Below are positions 29,832-39,318 of a stretch of 64,000 nt of DNA, piece after piece. The position numbers were made by a program, and so were the translations under genes. The stretch covers positions 3,169,625 through 3,233,624 of the forward strand of contig NZ_CM001368.1 of NCBI RefSeq assembly GCF_000177215.2, given 5' to 3'. The notes beneath the pieces are model-generated. The model did no database searches and was not told the origin of the DNA. It saw only the letters and a list, made by a program, of their open reading frames with translations. Origin of the DNA: Solidesulfovibrio carbinoliphilus subsp. oakridgensis (lineage in GTDB: Bacteria; Desulfobacterota; Desulfovibrionia; Desulfovibrionales; Desulfovibrionaceae). Positions within the stretch are counted from its first letter, which is position 1, and every line of letters starts with the position of its first letter.

Positions 29832-30987
29832 GGTTGTGGTACTCCTTATTCTCGTGGTCTTATTAATTACCATGAGCTCTGTGAGTTCTGCTCAGTCTGG
29901 AGTTTCAACAGATGTGGTAAGCAAAGTGGTAAATATTTTTTATGAAAAGTCCAGCTCCTGGAGCAGTGCTCTAGAAAAATATGCATTAAATCTTTTTGGA
30001 ATATGTACAACTATAACAATAGCTATGTTTGGTGTCAAGGCTGTGGTTCATCGAAATAATCTGAATGAAGTATTGGGTCAATTCATAATGACTATTTTAT
30101 TTTGTAGTTTAATTTTAGCGGTAATTCATAATTATAAAGAGTGGTCCTGGAATCTAATTAATGGGTTGAAAGATATAGCAAGTGGATTGGGGCCAGCCAG
30201 TGCGAATGCAGATAAACCCTTGGTGACGGGTTATAACTTGGCGAAAACCATTATAGATAAAATTGCGTTGTTTAGCAATCCAATTGACACACTTGGTTAT
30301 ATTATATCGGCACTTATTGTAATTATAACGTTTGCCTTAATGACGGCGCAAGTCGTTTTGATAAAATGCGAAGCCTCCTTGGTGATGAACGCTAGTATGA
30401 TTTTATTGGGTCTTGGTGGGCTGGTTTATTTTAAAGAGTATGCAATAAATGTAATGCGTTATGTTTTGTCTGTCGCATTTAAATTGTTTGTCATGCAATT
30501 AGTCATGGGGCTTGGGTTGGAATTTATTGAAGATATGTCATTGGCGGATGCTAAGCTTGAAGATATTATAATAGTTATTGGAGTTTCAATAGTTCTTTTT
30601 GCTCTTGTGAAGAGCCTCCCTGATGCAATCGCAGGAATAATTAATGGATCAAATGTTAGTAGTGGTTCGGCATTAAGTCAAGCCGCCGCAGCGGTTGCCG
30701 GCGGGGCGGTCGGCGCGGCAGCGACGGCTTTAGGCGTCAGCGTCGGAGGGAGCATGGCGGTGAAAAAATCTGCCCAAACCGCGCAAGCGTCTGGAGCCTC
30801 CGGCGTCGGCGGCAAAGCGATGCAGTTCGGGAAGGCACTTCTGGGTTCACATCAAGAGGCTCGGCATGAAGCCGGCAAAGTGGGGCATTTTGGTCGAATG
30901 TCCGCCAATGCTGGTAAGCGGCTTCAGGAAATGAAGATGCGTAATATGGCGAATGACTCAAATAAAGAAGGAGATGGAAATGCGTAA
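29812..30987 (+). CDS. trbL: TrbL, VirB6-family polytopic membrane protein
   Basis: 391 aa from ATG 29812 (AAAGGA upstream); an earlier in-frame ATG at 29782 is less likely. A signal-like N-terminal helix and five to six further membrane segments, then an Ala/Gly-rich tail (SQAAAAVAGGAVGAAATALG) and basic C-terminus, as in TrbL. It forms part of the inner-membrane translocation core. The membrane part (to ~30680) is very AT-rich and the tail suddenly GC-rich, suggesting a mosaic origin. Confidence 0.9.
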   Translation: MEIKRFMVVVLLILVVLLITMSSVSSAQSGVSTDVVSKVVNIFYEKSSSWSSALEKYALNLFGICTTITIAMFGVKAVVHRNNLNEVLGQFIMTILFCSLILAVIHNYKEWSWNLINGLKDIASGLGPASANADKPLVTGYNLAKTIIDKIALFSNPIDTLGYIISALIVIITFALMTAQVVLIKCEASLVMNASMILLGLGGLVYFKEYAINVMRYVLSVAFKLFVMQLVMGLGLEFIEDMSLADAKLEDIIIVIGVSIVLFALVKSLPDAIAGIINGSNVSSGSALSQAAAAVAGGAVGAAATALGVSVGGSMAVKKSAQTAQASGASGVGGKAMQFGKALLGSHQEARHEAGKVGHFGRMSANAGKRLQEMKMRNMANDSNKEGDGNA

Positions 30988-31030
30988 AAGAAGTCGCAGG
31001 CGTAATAGATGCGATACTAAGAAATTATAA
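30980..31030 (+). CDS. Possible 16-residue basic peptide
   Basis: ATG CGT AAA AGA AGT CGC... encodes MRKRSRRRNRCDTKKL then TAA. A perfect ribosome site (AAGGAG at 30968-30973, 6-nt spacing) sits inside the end of trbL, and the ATG overlaps the trbL stop region. Ten of 16 residues are Arg or Lys. It could be a real small protein, a coupling device, or chance. Confidence 0.3.
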   Translation: MRKRSRRRNRCDTKKL

Positions 31031-31100
31031 CAAGAAAATTCAACCCTCAAACACTATTTCGAAAGTTAAATCTCAAATCGAATGAGGAGAAAATATCAAA

Positions 31101-31826
31101 ATGCCCGGCAAATCAAAACCCAAAGCAGAGTTCGTAGGAAAAGCCATCCTTCCTGCGGAGAAATGTTCCTACGTCTCCGGCCGCGAGGAATGGCTTGAAC
31201 GCTATGGCAGCTATATCCAACGGGCTCGCCAGTGGCGGCTGGTGGCGTTTGGGTGCCTCGCCATCACGGGGATCTCGATCGCAGGGAACGTGATCCAGGC
31301 CGGGCAGCAGAAAATCGTCCCCTATGTCGTCGAGGTGGACAAACTGGGCCGGATCGCGGCTGTGGCCCAGGCCTCGGAAGCATCGGCCACGCCGACCCGG
31401 GTGATCCAGGCTACGCTGGCGGATTTTGTGGTCAACTGGCGCACCGTCACTGCTGATCTGGATTTGGAAAAGCGACTGCTGGAGCGACTTTCCTACTACG
31501 TCACCGGAGCGGCAAAGGGTCAGATGCGCCAGTGGTACGAGATCAACAATCCCTATGACAGGGCCAAAACCAGTCTGGTCCAGGTCTACGTCAAGAGCCT
31601 CCCTTCCCCGGTCAGCGTCGATTCCTGGCGGGTGGAATGGGATGAAGTCACCCGCAATCACAGCGGTGTCCAGATTTCCAGCGAATCCTACCAAGCAACC
31701 CTCACGATCCAGATGCAGCCGCCAACCACGGACGCCCAGGTCATCCGAAACCCTGGGGGCATCTACGTTGTGGCGATGTCCAGCTCCACGATCATGGAGC
31801 CCACCACCTCTACCTCCCGCAAATAG
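31101..31826 (+). CDS. trbF: TrbF, VirB8-family protein
   Basis: 241 aa; GAGGAG precedes ATG 31101. A cytoplasmic N-terminus, one membrane helix (WRLVAFGCLAITGISIAGNV), then the periplasmic VirB8 fold with VVEVDKLGR near the membrane and QMRQWYEINNPYDRAK in the middle. It links the inner-membrane complex to the TrbG/TrbI core. GC-rich, unlike trbJ/trbL just upstream. Confidence 0.93.
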   Translation: MPGKSKPKAEFVGKAILPAEKCSYVSGREEWLERYGSYIQRARQWRLVAFGCLAITGISIAGNVIQAGQQKIVPYVVEVDKLGRIAAVAQASEASATPTRVIQATLADFVVNWRTVTADLDLEKRLLERLSYYVTGAAKGQMRQWYEINNPYDRAKTSLVQVYVKSLPSPVSVDSWRVEWDEVTRNHSGVQISSESYQATLTIQMQPPTTDAQVIRNPGGIYVVAMSSSTIMEPTTSTSRK

Positions 31827-31836
31827 GATGCCGCAG

Positions 31837-32781
31837 ATGAACAGGATGCTCCTTACTGTGTCTGGCTTGCTTACCCTCCTGGCCTTCCTCGTCAGCCCAG
31901 GCTGGGCCGACGACAAGGGCAAGGGTTGGGTCCCTGAAGATTATAAGATGGATGCGATGGGAAGCGAGGCGAAACCGGGAAAGCCCCTTGCGCCGCTCTC
32001 CCCTATGGCGGTTTTTGGTCCCAATTCCAATGCTCCGCTCACGGCCCGGGATCGCCAAGCCGTGCAGCTGGCCAGGGACTGGGAGAATACCGGTCCGGCT
32101 CCTATCCAGGCCAATGGCAAGGTGATGTTCGTGTTTGGGGCTTTGACCCCCACGATCATTGGTGCGCCGCTTCAGATTTGCGACGTGGAATTGCAGCCAG
32201 GCGAATCCGTCAATGAGGTGGTTGTCGGGGATTCGGCACGCTGGATGCTGGAGGTGGCCAAGTCCGGCACCACTACGCATATCCTCATTAAACCCGTGGA
32301 CGCAGGACTTTCCACGAGCGCCGTCATTACCACCGACCGCCGGGCCTACCACCTCAGTCTCAAAAGCCAGCGCACGGATCACACTCCCCATATTGCATTT
32401 CTCTACCCTGGAGATGGTGCCGCTCGTCTGCGTGAGAAGGAGGCCAAGGACGCCAAGGAAAAGGAGTTCAAAACGGCCGATGTCGATGGCCAGCCGACGG
32501 ACTTGAGCAAGCTGAACTTCGGGTACGAAATAAATGGCGATGCTCCGTGGAAGCCTCTGCAAGTCTTCGACGATGGCCGCCAGATGTTCATCAAGCTTCC
32601 ACCCGCAGTGCAATCCGGTGACGCTCCAGTGGTTCTTGTCCGCAACGGCGGCCAGGACACCCTGGCCAACTTCCGGATGAAGAACCTGACCCTGCTCGTG
32701 GACGGGGTGTTTCCCGAGGCGAAGCTGATCTCCGGCGTGGGCAGCAAGCAGCAACGTATCACCATCCGTAAAGCGCAGTGA
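31837..32781 (+). CDS. trbG: TrbG, VirB9-family core component
   Basis: 314 aa from ATG 31837 (AGGA upstream; ATG 31828 is the alternative). Signal peptide MNRMLLTVSGLLTLLAFLVS with cleavage after GWA. The VirB9 beta-rich domains include GKVMFVFGALTPTIIGAPLQ and RRAYHLSLKS, and the C-terminal WKPLQVFDDGRQMFIKLP segment is typical. It forms the outer-membrane core ring with TrbH and TrbI. Confidence 0.93.
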   Translation: MNRMLLTVSGLLTLLAFLVSPGWADDKGKGWVPEDYKMDAMGSEAKPGKPLAPLSPMAVFGPNSNAPLTARDRQAVQLARDWENTGPAPIQANGKVMFVFGALTPTIIGAPLQICDVELQPGESVNEVVVGDSARWMLEVAKSGTTTHILIKPVDAGLSTSAVITTDRRAYHLSLKSQRTDHTPHIAFLYPGDGAARLREKEAKDAKEKEFKTADVDGQPTDLSKLNFGYEINGDAPWKPLQVFDDGRQMFIKLPPAVQSGDAPVVLVRNGGQDTLANFRMKNLTLLVDGVFPEAKLISGVGSKQQRITIRKAQ

Positions 32782-32789
32782 GGCTGGCG

Positions 32790-34211
32790 ATGCGAAGCAC
32801 TTTTCCTCTTCTTGTTGTCCTGACCCTCCTGGTGCTTCCAGGGTGCGCCGCCATGCGCGGATCTCGCACCGATACCGGCGGCATGACGGCCTATGACGGC
32901 GTGAGCGCCGATTACCCCGGTGATGCCCAGACACTGGCCGCTTCAGTTGCCGAGGAGATGGCCCACCGTTATCCGCCGGCCCGGACAACCCTGGCTCTGG
33001 TCAAAACGGATTCCTCTTTCGGCCAGGACCTCGAATCCGCCCTGAGGGAGCGGGGCTTCCCCGTAGCCGCTCCGGACGCTTCGGGAATGCGTGTCGCGTA
33101 CACCCTGGACGTCATCCATGATGAGACTCCCCCGACCTGTTATGTGCGGGTCCGGACGTCGGATGGCGTTGCGTTTGGGACGTTACGCGCTTTGACCGGT
33201 GAAACCCGGCGGACCAAGGGAGATGCTCCCGCCGAAGGCGTGCCTTCGGTAGCGGCTTTGGCTCCGGAGCCCCGTCCACTCAACGATGCGCTTCCCGTAG
33301 TCGTGTCAGCTCCCCGGCCGGCACCGGTGATGCCGGCCAAGCTGGAGCGCAGGGCCGGATCTGCTCGGGACGAGCGTGCCGACGTGCCGGTACGCGTGAA
33401 GAGCACGGCGGCCAAGATCGCCAAACGTAACAAGGTGCCCGTGGGGGAGTTCTGCCGCCTCAACGACGTGGCTCCGGACACGGTCATTCCCGCCGGGCGG
33501 CGGGTGCTTCTCCATGAGCCCCATGAGCCTGCGGTTGCACTTACGCCACTGCCCGAGCCGGCCCGGGCCGGCTCTCCTTCCGAAGTTCGCCAGCCCAAAT
33601 TCTCGCCGATCCGGACCTTGGCAGCGGCGGACGCGCCGCCGACGATTCAGCCGGCGGTTGCGGTCAGGCCGGTGGAAACTCCTCCCGCCCCTGTAAAGGC
33701 TCCCGATCCTGCTCCGGCGGTTTCTTCTCCTCCTGCCGGGCCTTCCCCTGTCTCCAAATTGCTTTCGGAAAATGCGGCTCCAGCCAAATCCGCCTCCAAT
33801 CCGCCTGCGCCAGTTCCGGCAGCCCCGGCAACTGCGACGCCGGTTCAGCCCGTGAGCGCTCCTGTCGTGTCCGCTCCGACTCCTCCTGTCGTTTCTTCCA
33901 AGCCGGTGGAACATTCGACCGCGCCTGCGGGAGAAACGGGTCAGACGCCGCCACCCATTGCACCCGTCGCGCCGGAGTGGGCCATCGACCGGGGAAGTCT
34001 CCATTCGCAGCTCGAAACGTGGGCCACCCGGGCTCAATATCAACTGATCTGGAAGGCCACGCATGATTTTGATCTGGAGGCCCGGGCCAGCTTTGGGGCG
34101 GACTTCGTGTTGGCGATTCAAAAGCTTTTCTCCGCGTTGCAGCACAGCGGGCACGCCCTGCGGGTAACCGTCTACCAGGGAAATAACGTTTTGGAAGTCG
34201 CAGATAATTAA
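32790..34211 (+). CDS. TrbH-LysM-PilL/TcpQ fusion lipoprotein
   Basis: 473 aa from ATG 32790 (GTG 32778, overlapping the trbG stop, is the alternative). Lipoprotein signal MRSTFPLLVVLTLLVLPGC, then a TrbH-like domain (~20-125: SVAEEMAHRYPPARTTLALV, YTLDVIHDETPPTCYVRVRT). A LysM-like segment follows at ~205-245 (STAAKIAKRNKVPVGEFCRL...VIPAGRRVLL), then a ~140-residue Pro/Ala linker. The last ~80 residues match the TcpQ/PilL domain (SLHSQLETWATRAQYQLIWK...FDLEARASFGADF...ALRVTVYQGNNVLEV). It joins the mating-channel lipoprotein to the type IVb pilus secretin partner in one chain, at the junction of the trb and pil gene blocks. Confidence 0.78.
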   Translation: MRSTFPLLVVLTLLVLPGCAAMRGSRTDTGGMTAYDGVSADYPGDAQTLAASVAEEMAHRYPPARTTLALVKTDSSFGQDLESALRERGFPVAAPDASGMRVAYTLDVIHDETPPTCYVRVRTSDGVAFGTLRALTGETRRTKGDAPAEGVPSVAALAPEPRPLNDALPVVVSAPRPAPVMPAKLERRAGSARDERADVPVRVKSTAAKIAKRNKVPVGEFCRLNDVAPDTVIPAGRRVLLHEPHEPAVALTPLPEPARAGSPSEVRQPKFSPIRTLAAADAPPTIQPAVAVRPVETPPAPVKAPDPAPAVSSPPAGPSPVSKLLSENAAPAKSASNPPAPVPAAPATATPVQPVSAPVVSAPTPPVVSSKPVEHSTAPAGETGQTPPPIAPVAPEWAIDRGSLHSQLETWATRAQYQLIWKATHDFDLEARASFGADFVLAIQKLFSALQHSGHALRVTVYQGNNVLEVADN

Positions 34212-34248
34212 ACGCTTAGCTTTTGAAAGAAGAGGGAAGGAGAGAGAT

Positions 34249-35862
34249 ATGATACGCGGTTTTGGAATAATATTAGCGATGCTTATTGTCGCAGGCTGTA
34301 CGCCAAAGGCAAGAATAAATCCGGAAATTGAAGCGCAAGGTGACAGTTTTCGGGAACAATCCCGGTCTAAATCGGTTCAGGTTGTGGATGAGCCCTATAT
34401 GGGCGCTCGAATCATACCGTTGCAGCCGACCAATCCTGTTTTGGATAAGCACGTGATGCTGCGCCGAAAAGGGTCTTTGCTCAACATTGCGGCAGTCATC
34501 AGCGAGTTGACGGCCTTATCGGTCCAGGTCGCTCCAGATAGTGACGAAAATTCCAAAAAATCCCCATCCGAGCCGCATTCCCACGCACTTCCGGACGCGG
34601 CCGGTGCCGGACAGGGCGGCTCCGGGGTCAACCTGGAACTGGAGGCCTTGCTCCAAAAGAGCGGAGGCGGTGGCCACGGATTGGAGTCCCTCACGACGGG
34701 ACTCGGTGATGGGAAAACGCTTTCCATATCTTATGAAGGAAAACTGCGAGGTTTACTTGATACAGTAGCCATGCAGTCTGGATATGGTTGGGATTATGAC
34801 CAAAAAACGAACATCATCACCTTTGCGAAAATGGTGGTCCGGACATTTACGATCGCGGGCGCGCCGGGAACCATTAGCTATCGCAATCAGTTGACGAACA
34901 AATCCAAAGAAAATTCCTCGTCCGGCGTCAGCAGCTCCAATGTCAATCAAACAGTTCAGCGAGAAGACACGAGCGCCCAGAATGCGCAGCTCAATAGCAC
35001 GTCGCTTAATTATGATATCTGGGCAGACACTGAAAGAAACATCAAGGCATTGCTGACGCCCAAAGGGGTGGTGGTCAGCAATCAGTCGGCCGGCTCCATG
35101 ACGGTGCGCGACACTCCGGACAGTGTGCGCCGGGTGGCGACCTATGTTGAGGATCTGAACGTTCGCCTGTCGCGGCAGGTGGCCCTCAACGTCCAGGTCT
35201 GGTCGCTTAACGTCACGGATAACGCCGAGGCAGGGATCAATCTCCAGGCCCTTTTTCAGGACTCGAACCTCACCGTAGCCGCCGGAAGTTTGAGTGAGGT
35301 CGGGGCCATCAACACCGCCACGGCGACGATCCTTTCCGGGAAGCTGAAGGACAGCGCCGGGGTCCTCAAAGCTCTCGGGCAGTGGGGCAAGGCGAGCCAA
35401 GTCACGTCCGCCGGCGGCCTTGTGATGAGCGGCCAGCCGGTGCCGGTCATGGCCGTGCAGCGGCATGCCTACCTGGCTGGCGTCGGCAAATCGACCACGG
35501 ATTACAGCCAGACCACGGAAGTGACCCCAGGGGAGGTGACCACGGGATTTGCCATGACGGTCATTCCCCACATCCTTGATCAGCGCCGGGTAATACTCCA
35601 GTACAACTTGAACCTTTCGTCGCTCGACGAAATGAAAGAGTTCACGACTTCGGACGTGACGATCGAACTCCCGCAAGTTTCCACCCAGGCATTTTCCCAA
35701 AGATCGACGATGAAGTTGGGGCAGACATTAGTCCTCTGCGGTTTTGAAAAGGAGTCGAATAGCAATAAAAAGACGTTAGGCTTCATTAATGCCTCTCGTG
35801 CTTCGGATTATGGTCGCACCCTGCTGGTCATCACCATACGATTAGAATCGGCCGACGTGTAG
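34249..35862 (+). CDS. pilN: PilN, lipoprotein secretin of the type IVb (thin) pilus
   Basis: 537 aa. Lipoprotein signal MIRGFGIILAMLIVAGC; an N-domain around LNIAAVISELTALSVQVAP; a Gly/Ser-rich insert; and the secretin domain in the C-terminal half (VALNVQVWSLNVTDNAEAGI, GEVTTGFAMTVIPHILDQRR, TLVLCGFEKESNSNKKTLGF). This is the outer-membrane pore through which the thin pilus extends. It is the IncI PilN family by length, lipobox and position. Confidence 0.9.
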   Translation: MIRGFGIILAMLIVAGCTPKARINPEIEAQGDSFREQSRSKSVQVVDEPYMGARIIPLQPTNPVLDKHVMLRRKGSLLNIAAVISELTALSVQVAPDSDENSKKSPSEPHSHALPDAAGAGQGGSGVNLELEALLQKSGGGGHGLESLTTGLGDGKTLSISYEGKLRGLLDTVAMQSGYGWDYDQKTNIITFAKMVVRTFTIAGAPGTISYRNQLTNKSKENSSSGVSSSNVNQTVQREDTSAQNAQLNSTSLNYDIWADTERNIKALLTPKGVVVSNQSAGSMTVRDTPDSVRRVATYVEDLNVRLSRQVALNVQVWSLNVTDNAEAGINLQALFQDSNLTVAAGSLSEVGAINTATATILSGKLKDSAGVLKALGQWGKASQVTSAGGLVMSGQPVPVMAVQRHAYLAGVGKSTTDYSQTTEVTPGEVTTGFAMTVIPHILDQRRVILQYNLNLSSLDEMKEFTTSDVTIELPQVSTQAFSQRSTMKLGQTLVLCGFEKESNSNKKTLGFINASRASDYGRTLLVITIRLESADV

Positions 35863-35864
35863 CC

Positions 35865-37124
35865 ATGCGCCGTGTAATCATTGAACAGCGACCATGGGCC
35901 GTGGGGCTCCAGTGGGTGACGGGCACCGCCAAACCGACCATTGCGGAATTGCGCCAGGATGCTTCCAAGATCGATCCGACGCTCGACATGGTGGCCTACC
36001 GCCAACGGCAACATGGATTTGCCGCCAGCGGTGGGGCCGTTCGTTCTTGGTTGGGAGTCCGCGCCCTGGCGGCAGCCGTCCGCGTGACGTCCCCCTCCTT
36101 TCTTGGACTCTTTTGCCTGGAGGATCAGCAGGAGGGCACCTTCTGGTGGGTCTATGCCGTTTCCCAGGCTTTGATCGTCGGCATGGGCGACCAGGTCTTC
36201 GCGGCCCGGGCCGAGGCCGAGGAATGGATTCAGTCTCTCAAGGGCCTCCTCGTGACGGACTTCGAGGAGATCGTGGTGTGCGAGACGGTGGAGGATAGCC
36301 TGCGCTGGCTCACTCCTCTCATCAGCACCGGGCCCTTTGGCCGTATCCGCAGCCGGACAGGTTCCTTGCAGCCTTTGCGGCCCGTCCCGGGCCAGCGAGG
36401 CAGATTGATCGTCATGGGGAGCATCGCAGGAACGCTTCTTTTCGGGGGGTATGGCCTCAAGCTCTTCCTGGCCCACCGCGCCGGCCAGCAAGCCATGGAA
36501 GCGGCCCGGGTCGCCATGATCAATAAAGAGCAGCGCAAAAAGGAGCTGCAAGCACACCCGGAACGGTACTTTCCTCAACCGTGGGTGAAAGCGCCCGAAG
36601 TGGGGGATCTCGTACCGCGTGGTATTTCCGCTCTGCTTGAGCTTCCTACCGCCGCCTCAGGGTGGACGCTGGATCGGGCCGCCTATGACGGAAAGGCCGT
36701 GGTGGCCACCTGGGGGCATAAATCGGGCGCGGATTATGTCCACCTCCCCTTTGCCGCTCACCTTGAAACGCCGCAAAAGGCCGTTTCACGCCTGCCGCTT
36801 GCCGGTCCTTTCAACCCGCGTCTCGCCAGACCTCTCCTGTCCCGGGAGCAGTGCACACGGATGCTCTATGACGGCACCCAGGTCCTGGGGGCGCGGCTGC
36901 GGCTGAGCTACAGTGTTCCGGAAAAAAAACGTGTGGAGAATGTGGAAGTCACGGCTCCGTGGGCTCGTGGTCAATGGGAACTCAGTGAGATCCCATCCGC
37001 CATGATGCTCGATGGGGGCCTTCCGGAAATTTTCACGCGGATACCAGGGCTGATTCTGGAGACCCTCGCTTTGGAGAAAACCATCTGGGTCATCAAAGGA
37101 AGCGTTTATGTCACAGCCAACTAG
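35865..37124 (+). CDS. pilO: PilO, type IVb pilus inner-membrane accessory protein
   Basis: 419 aa starting 3 nt after pilN. N-terminal ~180 residues cytoplasmic (LGLFCLEDQQEGTFWWVYAV near 83-102), one membrane helix (GRLIVMGSIAGTLLFGGYGL near 184-203), then a periplasmic part with WTLDRAAYDG and LRLSYSVPEKK. This is the PilO/PilL-type bitopic organisation of IncI pili. It overlaps pilP by 17 bp. Confidence 0.85.
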   Translation: MRRVIIEQRPWAVGLQWVTGTAKPTIAELRQDASKIDPTLDMVAYRQRQHGFAASGGAVRSWLGVRALAAAVRVTSPSFLGLFCLEDQQEGTFWWVYAVSQALIVGMGDQVFAARAEAEEWIQSLKGLLVTDFEEIVVCETVEDSLRWLTPLISTGPFGRIRSRTGSLQPLRPVPGQRGRLIVMGSIAGTLLFGGYGLKLFLAHRAGQQAMEAARVAMINKEQRKKELQAHPERYFPQPWVKAPEVGDLVPRGISALLELPTAASGWTLDRAAYDGKAVVATWGHKSGADYVHLPFAAHLETPQKAVSRLPLAGPFNPRLARPLLSREQCTRMLYDGTQVLGARLRLSYSVPEKKRVENVEVTAPWARGQWELSEIPSAMMLDGGLPEIFTRIPGLILETLALEKTIWVIKGSVYVTAN

Positions 37125-37773
37125 CCAACACAGCCAAAAGAAAAGAGTGCTCTGGGTTCTTGGATGCGCAGCGGCGACACTGGTGCTGGTCCTGGCCGGC
37201 GGATGGGCCATCTGGGGCTGGCAAGACCCTCCGAAAGCGCCTGCGTCGAAACTTCCGGCGAAAGCCAAGGAGGTCTCATCCTTACCCTCCCAAGCTCCAG
37301 GGGGACCAGCGCCGAAGGTGGCCGAGATGCCGGAGATCCACGCCGCGACGGCGACGGTGCCTGATCTTACGTCTCAGGTCCCTCAGGTCCCTGTGGCTGG
37401 GAACCTGGGGAAAATGACAGAACTCCGGGCCACCCTCGATGAGGTAAAGCTCCGGGTGGCCATCGAGCAGGAAAGGGAGAAATTGGCTCCCAAACTCCCG
37501 GTCGCCGTGCCCCAAGCGAAGACCCCGCAAACACCCATCATGCTTCCTCCGGAGCCACCCAAAGCTCCGGCGACACCGAAAAAAGAGACTCCAGTCGTTG
37601 TGTCCATGCAGGGCATGGACGGACGGACCAGCGCCACGATTCGTGGCAGCTCCGGACGATTGCAGACGGTACGGCCTGGCGACCCATTTGAAGGCGGCGT
37701 GGTCAATACCATCACCCGCGAGGGCGTCTTGGTGCGTCGCGGCAACACTTCGACCACCTTAACGTTTGAGTAG
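37108..37773 (+). CDS. pilP: PilP, type IVb pilus assembly protein
   Basis: 221 aa. One N-terminal membrane helix (VLWVLGCAAATLVLVLAGGW), a long Pro/Ala/Lys-rich linker, a short helical stretch (MTELRATLDEVKLRVAIEQE), and a C-terminal beta-domain (RLQTVRPGDPFEGGVVNTIT) as in PilP-like secretin-docking proteins. It bridges the inner-membrane platform to the PilN secretin. Confidence 0.85.
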   Translation: MSQPTSQHSQKKRVLWVLGCAAATLVLVLAGGWAIWGWQDPPKAPASKLPAKAKEVSSLPSQAPGGPAPKVAEMPEIHAATATVPDLTSQVPQVPVAGNLGKMTELRATLDEVKLRVAIEQEREKLAPKLPVAVPQAKTPQTPIMLPPEPPKAPATPKKETPVVVSMQGMDGRTSATIRGSSGRLQTVRPGDPFEGGVVNTITREGVLVRRGNTSTTLTFE

Positions 37774-37782
37774 GTTACCATC

Positions 37783-39318
37783 ATGGAATCATTTAGCTTT
37801 CTTGATGTTGTTCCGGAAACCCTCCGAGGTCGCGTGGCTCTGGTCGGCGGTGTCCTCCATATGTCGGCTGAACTTATGGGAAACCTTGAGATGGTTTCCT
37901 TTGTCGGGGGACTGCAACGTCGGGGGATACGCGAATACGCGTGGCACAAGCCGGATGAATTCGACGCCAAATATCGTGATCAGGCCTCGATTACGGGCCA
38001 AGGTGAGAATGCCGTTCAGCAATATGCCATTGATCTTTTGCTTTATGCGTTTGAAGCCGGTGCATCGGATATTCATTTGATGGATTTCGGTTGCTATACC
38101 ATGATTCGATTTCGCTGTCTGGGCATGCTGTCTGACTATACGCAACTCAATGCGGACCTGGGAAAGCGGCTCGTTGCCTGCATTTATCAAAAGCTCTCCC
38201 AATCGGCGGATGCTTGTTTCTCCCCGACTGAGCGCCAGGATGGCCGCATTGCCAAGCGGGAGTACCTGCCGTCGAGCGTTCACTCGGTGCGTGTTCATTC
38301 GGAACCGATCGAGTGTTCGCAGGCGGAGGGAGGCGTGGGAACTTCCATGTCCCTGCGGCTTTTGTATGATGCCACCTCGGCCAAAGGGTCCTTGCAGGAG
38401 CGCATGACAGCCTTGGGTTTTACGAAAGATCAATGTGATACGGCACAATTTTTAACTCGTCGGACAGGCCTTTCCATTATTTCCGGTCCCACCGGCCATG
38501 GGAAATCGACTTTCCTCAAGCACGTCATGGAATCCATGACGCAGCGAAATCCCGAAAAAGCCTATTTCAGCATCGAAGATCCACCGGAATATCCTTTGAT
38601 GGGTGTCCGGCAGGTGATGATCAGTTCCAATGACCGGGAACATCGGGCTGAGGCCTACTGCGATGCGATTGCCGGAGCAATGCGTTCCGATCCGGATGTC
38701 CTGATGATCGGTGAAATCCGTTATGAAGAGGCTGCCGTGGCAGCCATCGACGCGGCGCTCACGGGCCATTCGGTTTGGGCAACGATCCATGCAAATAACG
38801 CCATGGGAATCATTGCCCGTTTGGTCAGTATCCTGGCGACGCATTATCAAAATCCCCTGGAGCAGTTGTGTGATCACAATGTCTTGGCCGGACTGGAATA
38901 CCAGCGACTCCTGCCGATGCTTTGCCCGAACTGTAAGATCCGACTCTTCGATATTCCGGTTGGTGAACGGGAACGCTACCTTCCGGAAGATGTCGCCATT
39001 CGTCTGAGTCGGGCGCTTGATGATCGTGAAAGCGTCTTTGTCCGAGGTGCTGGCTGCGAAAGATGCCGGAAGCGCGGTCTGATCGGTCAGACGGTCGCAG
39101 CCGAGATCATTGCCACCGATCAGGAAATGCTCGGCTACTTGCGAGAGGGCAACTTTCCCCGCGCCCAGGAGTATTGGCTCCAGAAAAAAGGCGGCCACAG
39201 CTACATCGATCATGCCATCGATCTCATTCAAAGTGGTCTGGTTGATCCCTACATCGCCGAGGAACGTCTCGGAGTGCCCCTCAATTTCAACCAGGTCTTC
39301 GTGGCCGGGGGGCGTTGA
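37783..39318 (+). CDS. pilQ: PilQ, pilus extension ATPase (GspE family)
   Basis: 511 aa. Walker A SGPTGHGKSTFL (~residues 233-244), Asp box SIEDPPEYPL, Walker B DVLMIGEIRYEEAA (~305-318), His box SVWATIHANNAMG, and a CxxC pair of the GspE zinc domain (CPNC ~381, CERC ~424). In R64-type systems PilQ is the only motor; here a second one exists at 40869. Confidence 0.93.
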   Translation: MESFSFLDVVPETLRGRVALVGGVLHMSAELMGNLEMVSFVGGLQRRGIREYAWHKPDEFDAKYRDQASITGQGENAVQQYAIDLLLYAFEAGASDIHLMDFGCYTMIRFRCLGMLSDYTQLNADLGKRLVACIYQKLSQSADACFSPTERQDGRIAKREYLPSSVHSVRVHSEPIECSQAEGGVGTSMSLRLLYDATSAKGSLQERMTALGFTKDQCDTAQFLTRRTGLSIISGPTGHGKSTFLKHVMESMTQRNPEKAYFSIEDPPEYPLMGVRQVMISSNDREHRAEAYCDAIAGAMRSDPDVLMIGEIRYEEAAVAAIDAALTGHSVWATIHANNAMGIIARLVSILATHYQNPLEQLCDHNVLAGLEYQRLLPMLCPNCKIRLFDIPVGERERYLPEDVAIRLSRALDDRESVFVRGAGCERCRKRGLIGQTVAAEIIATDQEMLGYLREGNFPRAQEYWLQKKGGHSYIDHAIDLIQSGLVDPYIAEERLGVPLNFNQVFVAGGR

